Positions 18,501 to 26,080 of a stretch of DNA of 41,405 bases are shown here, piece after piece; positions within the stretch are counted from its first letter, which is position 1, and the number at the start of each line of letters is the position of its first letter. The notes beneath the pieces are model-generated. The model was not told the DNA's origin. It did no database searches and saw only the letters and a list, made by a program, of their open reading frames with translations. The position numbers and the translations under genes are program-made. The stretch comes from Muribaculaceae bacterium (GTDB lineage: Bacteria; Bacteroidota; Bacteroidia; Bacteroidales; Muribaculaceae), in NCBI GenBank assembly GCA_023667285.1, contig JAMPAK010000004.1, positions 1 to 41,405 of the forward strand. Direction: 5' to 3'.

Positions 18501-19144
18501 CGTCTGGCGAGAATATCAAGATTCTGGTGATGGATACGGAGTGCTATTCAAACACCGGGGGGCAGACCTCAAAGGCAACTCCGCGCAGTTGTGTGGCTAA
18601 ATACTCTCCTGACGGAAAGTCTACACCTAAGAAGGACCTCGGACGCATGATGATGACGTATGGCAATGTCTATGTGGCGTCTATTGCTCTCGGAGCCAAC
18701 TATCAGCAGGCCATTGATGCACTCATGGAGGCTGAGCGATATGACGGCCCGGCCATAGTGATAGCCTACTGTCCGTGCATTAACCACGGCATCCGTCCAG
18801 GCCTTGGACACTCCATAGTTGAGGAGAGGCGCGCTGTCGAGGCTGGATATTGGCCTCTCTACCGCTTCAATCCTGAGGCTTATGCCCGAGGGGAGCAGGC
18901 CCTGACCATTGACTCTGTGATTCCCGGTCCTGACCACAGCGGAGCGAACGGCTCTACGCCTGAGGTTACTTCTCCGCGCTATCGCCACGCCGAGCCGTTG
19001 ACCGATGTGGCGGAATATACCTCGGGAGACGACCGCTATGCCGACCTCCGCATGGTCTCGCCCGCTAGAGCGGCAATCCTTGGTCCCATGCTGCAGACCG
19101 ACTGCGACCGAACTAACCAGATACTCAAGAAAGAATCAGAATAA
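15545..19144 (+). CDS. nifJ: Pyruvate:ferredoxin (flavodoxin) oxidoreductase, single-chain
   Basis: This enzyme oxidatively decarboxylates pyruvate to acetyl-CoA and CO2, reducing ferredoxin. The 1199 residues carry all domains in order: the N-terminal pyrimidine/pyruvate domain with YPITPVASMG, the transketolase C-like domain with LDRTKEPGAQHEPL, the gamma domain, two 4Fe-4S clusters at about residues 693 (CVECTACSLVCP) and 749 (CLGCSSCSLICP), and the ThDP domain with CAGCGETPY, GGDGWAYDIGF and ECYSNTGGQTSKATP. It starts 13 nt after the AEC gene and is probably co-transcribed with it. PFOR is a core enzyme of anaerobes, so placement behind oxalate genes is notable. Activity on another 2-oxoacid cannot be excluded from sequence. 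Confidence 0.95.
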   Translation: MKKAILDGCTAAAHVAYSLSDVATIYPITPVASMGQTAQKWSLGGRLNLMGRPLEVREMESELGAAGAVHGAAAAGALATTFTASQGLMLMIPNMYKIAGEQLPAVFHVGCRSLATHALSIFGDHQDVMACRATGFTMLASSSVQETMDLALVAHLASIEGSLPVLHFFDGWRTSSELDTIDVIEYEEMRPLVDWEKVNNIRRRGMNPEHPDLRGSAQNGDVYFQNAEAVNTLYDAFPTIVQAAMDKVAGITGRQYHTVDYIGASDADRVIVIMASGADVAAETTEYLNAQGYKTGVIKIRLYRPFPVDDFLKSVPETVKTIAVLDRTKEPGAQHEPLCLDVISALRGRRDDIRVIGGRYGLSSKEFNPSMVKGVFDYMATADCRDTFTVGINDDVTHLSIPVESQIDSALHEDVHQAIFYGIGNDGTVGATRQVASVIGDAEGLYAQAYFSYSAKKSGGYTISQLRVSPRPITSAYRISGADYVGCHKAGYVRRFRMLDAIREGGTFVINCPWDGGALLRNIPLEMRLAITAKKLRLFTIDADAIAAKVGLAPRINMPMETVYLYLSGLIPFKEGYEALSEQIRLTYAHEGNEVVERNLEAISMAVPALKEVDYTKIDGWDTVEAVEVKYQTIYRTAAQKKFVETIHTPCIKGDGDSIPVSAFTPDGTMPMGTTAFEHRCIATRIPVWDVDKCVECTACSLVCPHAAIRPYLLDAAEAAKAPEGFVSKDATNLPVVSLKYRIQVFPTDCLGCSSCSLICPGHALTMTPIDEVMDMELPLAEWARANVTPKESVLPVSTVKGSQFRTPMLEFSGACAGCGETPYAKLLTQLFGHRLIIANATGCSSIWGADYPSNPYCTDTDGRGPAWGNSLFEDNAEYGYGILTAVNTLRAGIADTVRELISDSKTLPFLKAPLEAWLASKDSPELSAQTAAQLICTLAPVKGADPRYTHIFENADMLSSKSVWAIGGDGWAYDIGFAGLDHVLASGENIKILVMDTECYSNTGGQTSKATPRSCVAKYSPDGKSTPKKDLGRMMMTYGNVYVASIALGANYQQAIDALMEAERYDGPAIVIAYCPCINHGIRPGLGHSIVEERRAVEAGYWPLYRFNPEAYARGEQALTIDSVIPGPDHSGANGSTPEVTSPRYRHAEPLTDVAEYTSGDDRYADLRMVSPARAAILGPMLQTDCDRTNQILKKESE

Positions 19145-19240
19145 TCGAATTATTGTTCCCCGACAGAGAAACTGTTTGAATCACGACAAATTCCCCAAAA
19201 TACGGCGCTGATAACAATAGTTTTGACGTTGATTTTGAAG

Positions 19241-19280
19241 AAGGGAGGTGTGGTAGCCGTAAACCATACCTCCCTTTGTT
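19241..19280. terminator. Bidirectional terminator between nifJ and the PorT-like gene
   Basis: AAGGGAGGTGTGGT (19241-19254) pairs with ACCATACCTCCCTT (19263-19276), with one G-T wobble in the RNA. A T-rich run follows on the + side and A-rich bases precede it on the other. It lies between convergent genes. Confidence 0.75.
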
Positions 19281-19298
19281 TCTTTGATTCTTTGTTAA

Positions 19299-19997
19299 TC
19301 ACTTGAGCCTGAAGAGGTAGGCTGCTGTGATTTCGACTGATGTGCCGCGTGAGGCTGAGAAATAGTCGCGCTTCGAGGCGTGAAATATGTTGCCAAGCCC
19401 GAAGTAATATCTTCCCTCCAGAAGTATGGAGTTGCGTTTATTGATAAAAATCTCTATGCCCGCGCCTCCGGCTATGCCATAGTCAAACTTGACCTCCACG
19501 GGCATGTTGAGCTGACGGTTGGTTCTGTAGCCCTGGGGGAACCCTTCGAGTGAGCCATAGTCGTGATAGTCGAAGTTGGCCGAGATCTTGTCGCCGATGA
19601 GATAGCCGAACTCCGGTCCGAGATTGATGAAAAACTTCACTCTTTCCGGCCCGAAGTAGATATGGGTCATCAGAGGGACCTGGATGTATGTGAGATTACG
19701 CGAATACTCATATTGAGGAGCCTCATCACGCAGGAAATCCTCTTTCCATCCGCGCTGGGTGATGTTGACCTCCCCTATGAGACCGAAGAGTTTCTCCTCA
19801 TGATAGCGAGCCATGATGCCCATAGTGATGCCCTGTACCATGTTTTGATGTACCTCAGGCGTGAAGGACATCCTCGACAGAGTGGCGCCCCCCTTGACTC
19901 CGATGGAGAAGTTGGGCTCATACTCTCTCTGTGCCATCACAGAGGGGACAAACAGGAGGGCGATGATGAAGATGAGGGCTGCTGAGAGTCGATTCAT
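19299..19997 (-). CDS. Outer membrane beta-barrel protein, PorT-like
   Basis: The 232-residue exported protein has a signal peptide (hydrophobic 5-20, cleavage near VMAQ). Alternating amphipathic strands, for example FSIGVKGGATLSRMSF near the N-terminus and ILLEGRYYFGLGNIF near the C-terminus, fit the Bacteroidetes outer membrane beta-barrel family around PorT. The last residues TAAYLFRLK form a terminal strand. It is the last gene of a - strand run ddh - LysM protein - this gene with short gaps (33 and 11 nt). The ligand or partner is unknown. Confidence 0.8.
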   Translation of the reverse strand: MNRLSAALIFIIALLFVPSVMAQREYEPNFSIGVKGGATLSRMSFTPEVHQNMVQGITMGIMARYHEEKLFGLIGEVNITQRGWKEDFLRDEAPQYEYSRNLTYIQVPLMTHIYFGPERVKFFINLGPEFGYLIGDKISANFDYHDYGSLEGFPQGYRTNRQLNMPVEVKFDYGIAGGAGIEIFINKRNSILLEGRYYFGLGNIFHASKRDYFSASRGTSVEITAAYLFRLK

Positions 19998-20030
19998 GGG
20001 TGGATGAGGGTAGGGGTGACGCAGTGAGTG

Positions 20031-21827
20031 TCAGAGAGGTGTCTTGTCCACCTTTTCGCCTGGACGGAAGGTGATGAAATAGAGCATGTCGTTGTAGAAT
20101 CCGCCCCCATCTGCCGCAGGCACGATGCGATAGCCATTCTGGATACCGTCATAGCGGAGTGTGCCGTCGGTGACATATGGGATGAGAAACATTCCGGCAT
20201 CGAATCCCATCAGACCTTGGCGCGGGACGGCGCTCTCCATACCGGTTCCATACCAGAATTTGAACTTATTCTCAAGTGCGTCTGAGCGGGTGTCGTCATA
20301 GTCGGCGAAGAAGCGGGAGTAGACTGTGGTGTTGAGGTTGTGCATGTTTGAGAGGGTCTCGCCTCTGAACATGGTCCACTCCGGATAGCCGAAGAGTCTC
20401 ACCAATGGTGTCACCTCCTTGTCGCGCCATTCAATGAGTCCGGGCATGAGTTTGTTCAGGTCAGCCTGGCGGCTGCTGGTGGGAATGAAGGTGTAGTTGC
20501 CGTCAGGTTGGAGCGATGCGAGGTCTGTGGGCGTGAGCGCGCTTTCGGTCTCAATCTCTGTGTAGGCTATCCCCTCGGCTGTGAGAGCCTCCTTGAGTTC
20601 AGTGACGAACTCTTTTTTGTCTGACGTCACATCCTTCACAGAGTAGAACACGGGAGTAGAGTGGCGTAGGCGCTCCACCAGTGCGCTGACAGCCTTCTTA
20701 TACATCAGAGCGCTGGGAAGGTTTCCCTGAATCATGGCCGGGTTGGTGAGATACGACTCGTCGCGTATCACAAATGAGTTCAGCACCTTGACATTGTTGT
20801 TCTTGCCATACTCAGCCAGGATGGCAAGCTGGGCGGCATTGTCGGGCGCTATGATGGCATTGTGTCTCTTGAAATCAGGGTTCTCGATAATCTCACGCAT
20901 CTTGACCACCGAACCCTCGGAGTCAAAAGTCGAGACATGTATGGGAGCCTTGGTGGTTCTCAGCGAGTCGACAGCAAGGAGGAGGCCTTTGTAGAACTCA
21001 GTGTATCGCTGGGCGCTCTTGGAGGGTGTCTCCTCCTCGAGCATGAACGGCAGAATCACTGCTATCGAAACCTCGCTCACCTCAGCCCGGGTGCTGTCGG
21101 CGGTGAGTTCTGTTGTGGCTGTGGAGGCAGACTGTTGAGGTTCTGTAGTTTCACCAATGGGCTTGGGGTTGTCGGCCTCGCTCTTGGGCTTGCGCACAGG
21201 GATGCTCAGCACCTGGCCTGCCTGCAGAGAGACGAGTCCGGGGTTTGCAGCCTCAAGTTCTGCGACGGTGATGCCGTGGGCCACCGCGATGGAATAGAGC
21301 GTCTCTTTCTTCTTGACGATATAGCCCACCATCTCGATGTCATCATCAAGCACCTGTGGTGCCGGGGGAGTATTTGTTACAGGGGGTGTGGGCTCGGCTG
21401 CCTTCTTGATTACAAGAGTCTGCCCGGCCTTCAGACCGTTTTTCAGAAACGGATTCTGCTCCATGAGTTGCTGCTCGCTTATGCCATATTTGTGAGATAT
21501 GCCAAAGATTGTCTCACCTTTCTCCACATGGTGTGTTACGCCCTCTTCGGCAGACTTGCGGTCAGGGTCGCCCTCGTAGGGGAAGTATATGGTCATGCCC
21601 ACCTTCAGCCCGTCCTCCACGGCCGGGTTGTAGCGTATGAGTTCCTCCTTGGTGACACCGAGTTTGTAGCAGACGGAATAGACCGTCTCCTTGCCGGGCA
21701 CTTTGTAGTAGTGATACATATGGCCGTTGACAGTCTTGACCGGGAGGTCCTTGACGGCAGCGTCAATGGAGTTGATGGGAGAAGCGGCCAGGATGAGGCC
21801 GACGGCAATGCGGAGCAGTTTGTTCAT
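20031..21827 (-). CDS. Three LysM domains fused to a periplasmic-binding-like domain
   Basis: The exported 598-residue protein has a signal peptide (LLRIAVGLILAASPINSIDA) and three LysM peptidoglycan-binding modules at about residues 35-83, 95-140 and 168-212, each with the (G/K)ETxxxI...NP pattern. A Ser/Thr/Glu-rich linker follows. From about residue 255 the segment SIAVILPFMLEEETPSKSA begins a type I periplasmic-binding fold, with IIAPDNAAQLAILAEYGK further on, as in LysM/substrate-binding proteins of Bacteroidetes. It sits 11 nt after ddh, which makes the meso-DAP found in peptidoglycan. The ligand is unknown. Confidence 0.85.
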   Translation of the reverse strand: MNKLLRIAVGLILAASPINSIDAAVKDLPVKTVNGHMYHYYKVPGKETVYSVCYKLGVTKEELIRYNPAVEDGLKVGMTIYFPYEGDPDRKSAEEGVTHHVEKGETIFGISHKYGISEQQLMEQNPFLKNGLKAGQTLVIKKAAEPTPPVTNTPPAPQVLDDDIEMVGYIVKKKETLYSIAVAHGITVAELEAANPGLVSLQAGQVLSIPVRKPKSEADNPKPIGETTEPQQSASTATTELTADSTRAEVSEVSIAVILPFMLEEETPSKSAQRYTEFYKGLLLAVDSLRTTKAPIHVSTFDSEGSVVKMREIIENPDFKRHNAIIAPDNAAQLAILAEYGKNNNVKVLNSFVIRDESYLTNPAMIQGNLPSALMYKKAVSALVERLRHSTPVFYSVKDVTSDKKEFVTELKEALTAEGIAYTEIETESALTPTDLASLQPDGNYTFIPTSSRQADLNKLMPGLIEWRDKEVTPLVRLFGYPEWTMFRGETLSNMHNLNTTVYSRFFADYDDTRSDALENKFKFWYGTGMESAVPRQGLMGFDAGMFLIPYVTDGTLRYDGIQNGYRIVPAADGGGFYNDMLYFITFRPGEKVDKTPL

Positions 21828-21838
21828 TTCTTAATCTA

Positions 21839-22735
21839 TTATACAAGCGACGCTATCAGGGTCTCGCGGTCGCCAGGCAGGAGATCTATTACGGGAATCT
21901 CTACCATCGTGTAGGCTCCGGGGGCGAGGCGCATCGAAGCCCTGGCCACCCCGACGAGCAACTGGGCTGTGAGAGCCGGATTGTTGATCGACATGTTGAA
22001 CTCAAATCTCTGGTTCTGCGTCTCCCCGGACACTCCCTTGCGAATCATGTGGACGCCATGTCCCATGTCTTTCACTTTGTCGACACTGTCGACCTCCATG
22101 ACATGTGTCTCGTCTGACGCGAAGTAGGGGTCCTCCTTCACGGCGCGGGCCACATCCTCGAGTTTGGCACCCGGCTCAAGTTCGACATAAACCATGCGGC
22201 GGTGCATTCCGTCACCCTTGGGCATTGTCATCGAGAGTGCGTTTCTCACGCCCGGTTTTGACTTGACACATACGGTGTGACCCATGCTCATGCCGGGGCC
22301 GAAGTTTGTGTAGGTGAGTCCCTTGGGGGCTGCGGCCTGCATGAGAGTGCGGACTATTGAGTCGCTTCCCGGGTCCCATCCGGCTGAGATGACTGCCACA
22401 CGCCCGGCAGCCTTGGCTGCTTTGTCGAGCGAGCGGCGCAGGTCGACAATCGAGGTGTGGATGTCAAAACTGTCGACGGTGTTTATTCCCATGGCGAGGT
22501 ACTCGAGGGCATACTTCTCAACCTCGCGTGTGGGGGTGCAAAGGATTGCCACGTCGACATGACCCAGGTCGCGGATGTCTGTCACTACCTTATAAGGGGC
22601 GAGTTCCTGTGGCTTCTCGCCCGCATTGCGACGCACCACGCCGGCTATCTCAAAGTCTTCAGATGCTCTAAGAGCCTGGACGGTGAAGTGTCCGATATTA
22701 CCGTAGCCAACTACGGCCGCACGAATTTTTGTCAT
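21839..22735 (-). CDS. ddh: Meso-diaminopimelate dehydrogenase
   Basis: Ddh reductively aminates tetrahydrodipicolinate with NADPH and ammonia to give meso-DAP in one step. It has 298 residues and a Rossmann start, IRAAVVGYGNIGHFTVQAL, where the usual GxGxxG is GYGNIG. The substrate-binding segment SAGWDPGSDSIVRTLMQAA and the following NFGPGMSMGHTV are diagnostic. The same window encodes DapL and DapF, so this organism has two parallel DAP routes. The gene precedes the LysM protein gene by 11 nt and lies downstream of the hairpin that closes pta-ackA. Confidence 0.95.
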   Translation of the reverse strand: MTKIRAAVVGYGNIGHFTVQALRASEDFEIAGVVRRNAGEKPQELAPYKVVTDIRDLGHVDVAILCTPTREVEKYALEYLAMGINTVDSFDIHTSIVDLRRSLDKAAKAAGRVAVISAGWDPGSDSIVRTLMQAAAPKGLTYTNFGPGMSMGHTVCVKSKPGVRNALSMTMPKGDGMHRRMVYVELEPGAKLEDVARAVKEDPYFASDETHVMEVDSVDKVKDMGHGVHMIRKGVSGETQNQRFEFNMSINNPALTAQLLVGVARASMRLAPGAYTMVEIPVIDLLPGDRETLIASLV

Positions 22736-22771
22736 AGGTGAGCAGGTTTGTTTGCTTTATAGAGAGTTGGG

Positions 22772-22804
22772 CGACGGGGGCAGAGAGATTCCCGGCCCCC
22801 GTCG
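22772..22804 (-). terminator. GC-rich hairpin after ackA
   Basis: CGACGGGGGC (22772-22781) pairs with GCCCCCGTCG (22795-22804) around 13 nt. It lies just past the ackA stop on the - strand and ahead of ddh. No T-run follows, so read-through into ddh remains possible. Confidence 0.6.
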
Positions 22805-22810
22805 GTCAAC

Positions 22811-24007
22811 TTATTTTACGATAGACTCGGTGTCGCGGGCAATCATCATCTCCTCGTCGGTCGGGATGACGACTACAGTCACCTTTGATGAGGGCTTGGA
22901 GATGACTACCTCCTTGCCACGAGACACAGAGTTAATCTCTGAGTCAATCTCTACGCCCATGAAGGCCAGAGGCTTGCAGACGTTCTCGCGGAGAGTCACC
23001 TGGTTCTCGCCCACACCGCCTGTGAAGACGATGATGTCCACGCCGCCCATCTCGGCTGCATATGCGCCGATATACTTCAGGATGCGCTGCTCATACATGT
23101 CTTGAGCCATCTTGGCGCGCTCGTTGCCAGCCTTGATGGCTGCCTCGACCTCGCGCATGTCGCTTGAGATATCGGTCACGCCGAGCATGCCGCTCTTCTT
23201 GTTGATGATGGTCTGGATGTCAGCTGCGCTGAGGTTGTGCTTGAGCATCAGGTAGGTGAGCGCACCCGGATCGACATCGCCCACGCGAGTGCCCATCACG
23301 AGGCCCTCCACGGGGGTGAGTCCCATTGAGGTGTCGACGCTCTTGCCGCCGTCGACAGCGGTGATTGAGCCACCGTTGCCCACATGGCAGGTGATGATCT
23401 TCTTCTCCTTGATGTCAACGCCGAGGAACTCAGCCGCGCGCTGTGATACGTAGCGGTGTGAGGTGCCGTGGAAGCCATAGCGACGCACACCATCCTCCTT
23501 ATAATATTTGTAGGGGAGGGCATACATATATGACTTGGCGGGCATCGTCTGGTGGAAGGCAGTGTCAAACACGGCCACCTGCGGAACGCTGGGCATGAGG
23601 GCTGTGATGGCATCGATGCCTGTCATGTTGGCGGGGTTGTGGAGGGGTGCCAGGTCATAGCACTGCTTGATCATGTCCTTCACCTCGTCTGTGATGAGGA
23701 CGCTCTCGGCAAACTTCTCGCCGCCATGGACCACGCGGTGACCTACGGCGTCGATTTCGTCGAAACTCTTGATGCAGCCCTCTTTCGGGTCGGTCAGGAG
23801 GCTGAGGATTGCCTTGACTGCTGCGAGATGGTCAATCTGGCCAAGGTCCATAATTTCCTTTGAGCCGTCGGCTTTCTTGTATTTCAGGAATCCATCGGGG
23901 AGACCTATTTTCTCAACGCCACCCTCTGCGAGGACTTCCTCAGAGGTTGTGTCGATGAGTTTGTATTTAACGCTGCTGCTGCCGCAGTTGAGCACGAGAA
24001 TCTTCAT
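22811..24007 (-). CDS. ackA: Acetate kinase
   Basis: AckA converts acetyl phosphate and ADP to acetate and ATP, the energy-yielding last step of acetate fermentation. It has 398 residues, the normal length. Family signatures are the N-terminal ILVLNCGSSSVKYKLID, the VGHRVVHGGEKF region, RRYGFHGTSHRYVS, CHVGNGGSITAVDGG and FTGGVGEN near the C-terminus. It follows pta after 23 nt and shares its promoter. Acetyl-CoA from PFOR (15545-19144) is the obvious feedstock. Confidence 0.97.
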   Translation of the reverse strand: MKILVLNCGSSSVKYKLIDTTSEEVLAEGGVEKIGLPDGFLKYKKADGSKEIMDLGQIDHLAAVKAILSLLTDPKEGCIKSFDEIDAVGHRVVHGGEKFAESVLITDEVKDMIKQCYDLAPLHNPANMTGIDAITALMPSVPQVAVFDTAFHQTMPAKSYMYALPYKYYKEDGVRRYGFHGTSHRYVSQRAAEFLGVDIKEKKIITCHVGNGGSITAVDGGKSVDTSMGLTPVEGLVMGTRVGDVDPGALTYLMLKHNLSAADIQTIINKKSGMLGVTDISSDMREVEAAIKAGNERAKMAQDMYEQRILKYIGAYAAEMGGVDIIVFTGGVGENQVTLRENVCKPLAFMGVEIDSEINSVSRGKEVVISKPSSKVTVVVIPTDEEMMIARDTESIVK

Positions 24008-24030
24008 GTCTTCTTCTTTTTTTATGTGGG

Positions 24031-25041
24031 TTACTTCTTAAGACCGATGGCCTGGTTGCAGGTGATAATGATGGTCTTGTAGATATCCTCGGGGAAGCAT
24101 CCGCGTGAGAGGTCGTTGACGGGAGCGGCGAGACCCTGAAGCACGGGCCCCACAGCCTCGACGCCGCCGAGACGCTGAACGAGTTTGTAGGCGATGTTGC
24201 CAACCTCAAGGTTGGGGAACACAATCACGTTGGCGCGGCCTGAGAGAGGGCTGTTGGGAGCCTTGCTGCTGGCTACGCTTGGCACGAGGGCTGCGTCTGC
24301 CTGGAGCTCGCCGTCGAGCAGGAGGTCAGGTTCCATCTTCTGTGCAATCTTTGTGGCTTCGATGACCTTGTCGACCTTCTCATGCTTGGCGCTGCCCTTG
24401 GTAGAGAAGCTGAGAATGGCCACGCGGGGCTCCATGCCGGCGATGTCGCGCGCGGTTTGGGCGGCTGACACTGCAATCTGTGCTAGCTCAGGAGCAGTGG
24501 GGTCGGGAATCACAGCACAGTCTGCAAAGATGAGCAGACCGTTGGTGCCGAAGGGTGAGTTCTCGGGGAGCACCATCACGAATGCGCCTGACACGACGTT
24601 GATGCCCGGTTTGGTCTTGATGACCTGGAAGGCTGCGCGGAGCACATTGCCTGTGGTGTTCTGTGCGCCAGCCACCTGGCCGTCAGCGTCGCCTGACTTG
24701 ATCATGAGGCAGCCCAGATATAGGGGGTTGGCGGTTGTGGCGCGGGCTTCCTCCATGGAGATGCCCTTCTTCTTGCGGAGCTCGAAGAAGAGGGGTGCAT
24801 ATTTGTCAATCACCTTCTCGTCAGCGGGGTTGACGATAGTGGCTTTTTTGATGTTCTCGAGTTTGAGAGAGTCGGCCATGGCGCCGATCTCTGCGGGGTC
24901 CCCGATGAGGATGATGTCAGCGATGCCTTCAGCGATGATGCGGTCAGCAGCGGTGAGTGTACGGGGTTCGGTGCCTTCGGGAAGCACGATGCGCTGGCGC
25001 TGTTCCTTGGCCTTCGCAGTTAGTTTTTCAAAAAGTCCCAT
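24031..25041 (-). CDS. pta: Phosphate acetyltransferase
   Basis: Pta makes acetyl phosphate from acetyl-CoA and phosphate. It has 336 residues, the short form without the N-terminal DRTGG regulatory domains of E. coli Pta. Signatures are RIVLPEGTEPRTLTAADRI near the N-terminus, GNVLRAAFQVIKTKPG, and PNLEVGNIAYKLVQRLGG near the C-terminus. It is first in a pta-ackA pair and has a good promoter at 25085-25116. Confidence 0.97.
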   Translation of the reverse strand: MGLFEKLTAKAKEQRQRIVLPEGTEPRTLTAADRIIAEGIADIILIGDPAEIGAMADSLKLENIKKATIVNPADEKVIDKYAPLFFELRKKKGISMEEARATTANPLYLGCLMIKSGDADGQVAGAQNTTGNVLRAAFQVIKTKPGINVVSGAFVMVLPENSPFGTNGLLIFADCAVIPDPTAPELAQIAVSAAQTARDIAGMEPRVAILSFSTKGSAKHEKVDKVIEATKIAQKMEPDLLLDGELQADAALVPSVASSKAPNSPLSGRANVIVFPNLEVGNIAYKLVQRLGGVEAVGPVLQGLAAPVNDLSRGCFPEDIYKTIIITCNQAIGLKK

Positions 25042-25084
25042 TTGAGCGTTTTCGGTATTATATAGTTAAAGTTGATTATGAAAG

Positions 25085-25116
25085 CAAAGTTACAAACATT
25101 TCAAACAAATCCCAAA
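25085..25116 (-). promoter_or_regulatory. Promoter for pta-ackA
   Basis: On the - strand TTTG (25116-25113), a 20-nt spacer and TAACTTTG (25092-25085) match the Bacteroidetes consensus exactly. The start of transcription would be near 25078, about 37 nt before the pta ATG. Confidence 0.72.
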
Positions 25117-25340
25117 AAAAAGTCTCATCCATAGATTCCACTAACATGATTCCATCCGTCTGGCAACCCTTCATTGAATCGGTCTACAATGGATTCTAAA
25201 TATGCTTAATTGTAACAATTTTGTCCTTGTAACATTCTTGTAACAAATTTATGAGTTATTTAAACAATTGAAAATAAATAAATTAACATAAAATCTAAAA
25301 ATTTTGAAATAAATTTTGTCATAAATTATTGACAAGTGTT

Positions 25341-25370
25341 TTTCGCTCCCGATGAAAATGTCTAACTTTG
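25341..25370 (+). promoter_or_regulatory. Promoter for the ECF sigma gene
   Basis: The -7 box TAACTTTG (25363-25370) is a perfect match. The -33 region is only TTTC/TTTT (about 25340-25344) with an 18-19 nt spacer. The leader to ATG 25460 would be about 80 nt. Confidence 0.5.
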
Positions 25371-25459
25371 AGATGTCGGAAGGATGAAGGACACCTCACC
25401 ACCCGCATCCCACTCCCCGACAGACACCGTTAATTGATCACCTATTAAGACATAAAGAC

Positions 25460-25963
25460 ATGGCAACGAAAGAATTCCAAACCAAGCTGATGAGCCTGCA
25501 GGCTAATCTCCTGAATTTTGCCTACATGCTCACCTCAAACCGAGATAACGCCTACGATCTCCTACAGGACACCACACTCAAGGCACTCGACAATGAGAGC
25601 AAATATGTCGACAACACCAACTTCAAGGGTTGGGTCTTCACAATCATGCGCAACATCTTCATCAACAACTATCGCCGCGTGGCCCGCAGCGCTACAGTTG
25701 TCGACCAGACTGAAGATCTCTATCATCTCAACCTCTCACAGGACTCCGGCCTGGAGACTCCCGAGGGTTCATACAGCGTATCTGAGATTACAGCTGCCAT
25801 CAACTCCTTCTCAGACGACTACCGCATCCCGTTTTCAATGCATGTGGCCGGCTATAAGTATGCCGAGATTGCAGAGCATATGCATCTTCCACTCGGGACG
25901 GTGAAGAGCCGCATCTTCTTTGCACGCAAGAAACTACAGGACCAATTTGCTGACTATAGATAA
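25460..25963 (+). CDS. RNA polymerase sigma factor, sigma-70/ECF type
   Basis: The 167-residue protein has region 2 (about 12-80, with AYDLLQDTTLKALDN and FKGWVFTIMRNIFINNYRR) and region 4 (about 105-160, with YKYAEIAEHMHLPLGTVKSRIFFARKKL as the helix-turn-helix). The layout sigma2-linker-sigma4 is the minimal ECF architecture. No anti-sigma gene is adjacent, so control is either distant or transcriptional. The target promoters are unknown. A long perfect hairpin closes the unit at 26020. Confidence 0.92.
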   Translation: MATKEFQTKLMSLQANLLNFAYMLTSNRDNAYDLLQDTTLKALDNESKYVDNTNFKGWVFTIMRNIFINNYRRVARSATVVDQTEDLYHLNLSQDSGLETPEGSYSVSEITAAINSFSDDYRIPFSMHVAGYKYAEIAEHMHLPLGTVKSRIFFARKKLQDQFADYR

Positions 25964-26019
25964 TGACTCCATACTATCAGTCCCGCTCCTCAGCGAAGGC
26001 CGAATCTCCGGGAAAAGCA

Positions 26020-26049
26020 TAAGGCCGGTCGAATTTTCGACCGGCCTTA
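26020..26049. terminator. Perfect hairpin after the sigma gene
   Basis: TAAGGCCGGTCGA (26020-26032) pairs with TCGACCGGCCTTA (26037-26049) around a 4-nt loop. It lies between the convergent sigma gene and OmpH-like gene and has only weak T-richness, so it may protect or end both transcripts. Confidence 0.65.
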
Positions 26050-26080
26050 ACAATGCCTTATTGTGTAAAGGGAACTGACG

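Larger units (their letters stand above)
25042..25459. other. AT-rich divergent intergenic region, pta/sigma factor
   Basis: This 418-nt gap has no credible gene. It contains the pta promoter (25085-25116), the sigma-gene promoter (25341-25370) and between them a very AT-rich block. That block holds three direct copies of TTGTAACA at 25210-25217, 25227-25234 and 25238-25245. The copies may be binding sites for a regulator of either gene. Confidence 0.5.

Noticed and set aside
15545-19144. Oxalate oxidoreductase instead of PFOR
   Set aside because: Known oxalate oxidoreductase is made of several subunits, while this is a single chain with the full PFOR domain order; its place behind oxc alone does not support the reassignment.
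20862-21914. A long + strand open frame of 350 codons
   Set aside because: It lies antisense to the LysM protein gene, which has clear domains and a signal peptide; the + strand translation shows no domain and is a mirror of its codon bias.
24194-25045. A + strand open frame of 283 codons inside pta
   Set aside because: It is antisense to pta, an unambiguous gene; the product is low-complexity Ser/Ala/Arg.
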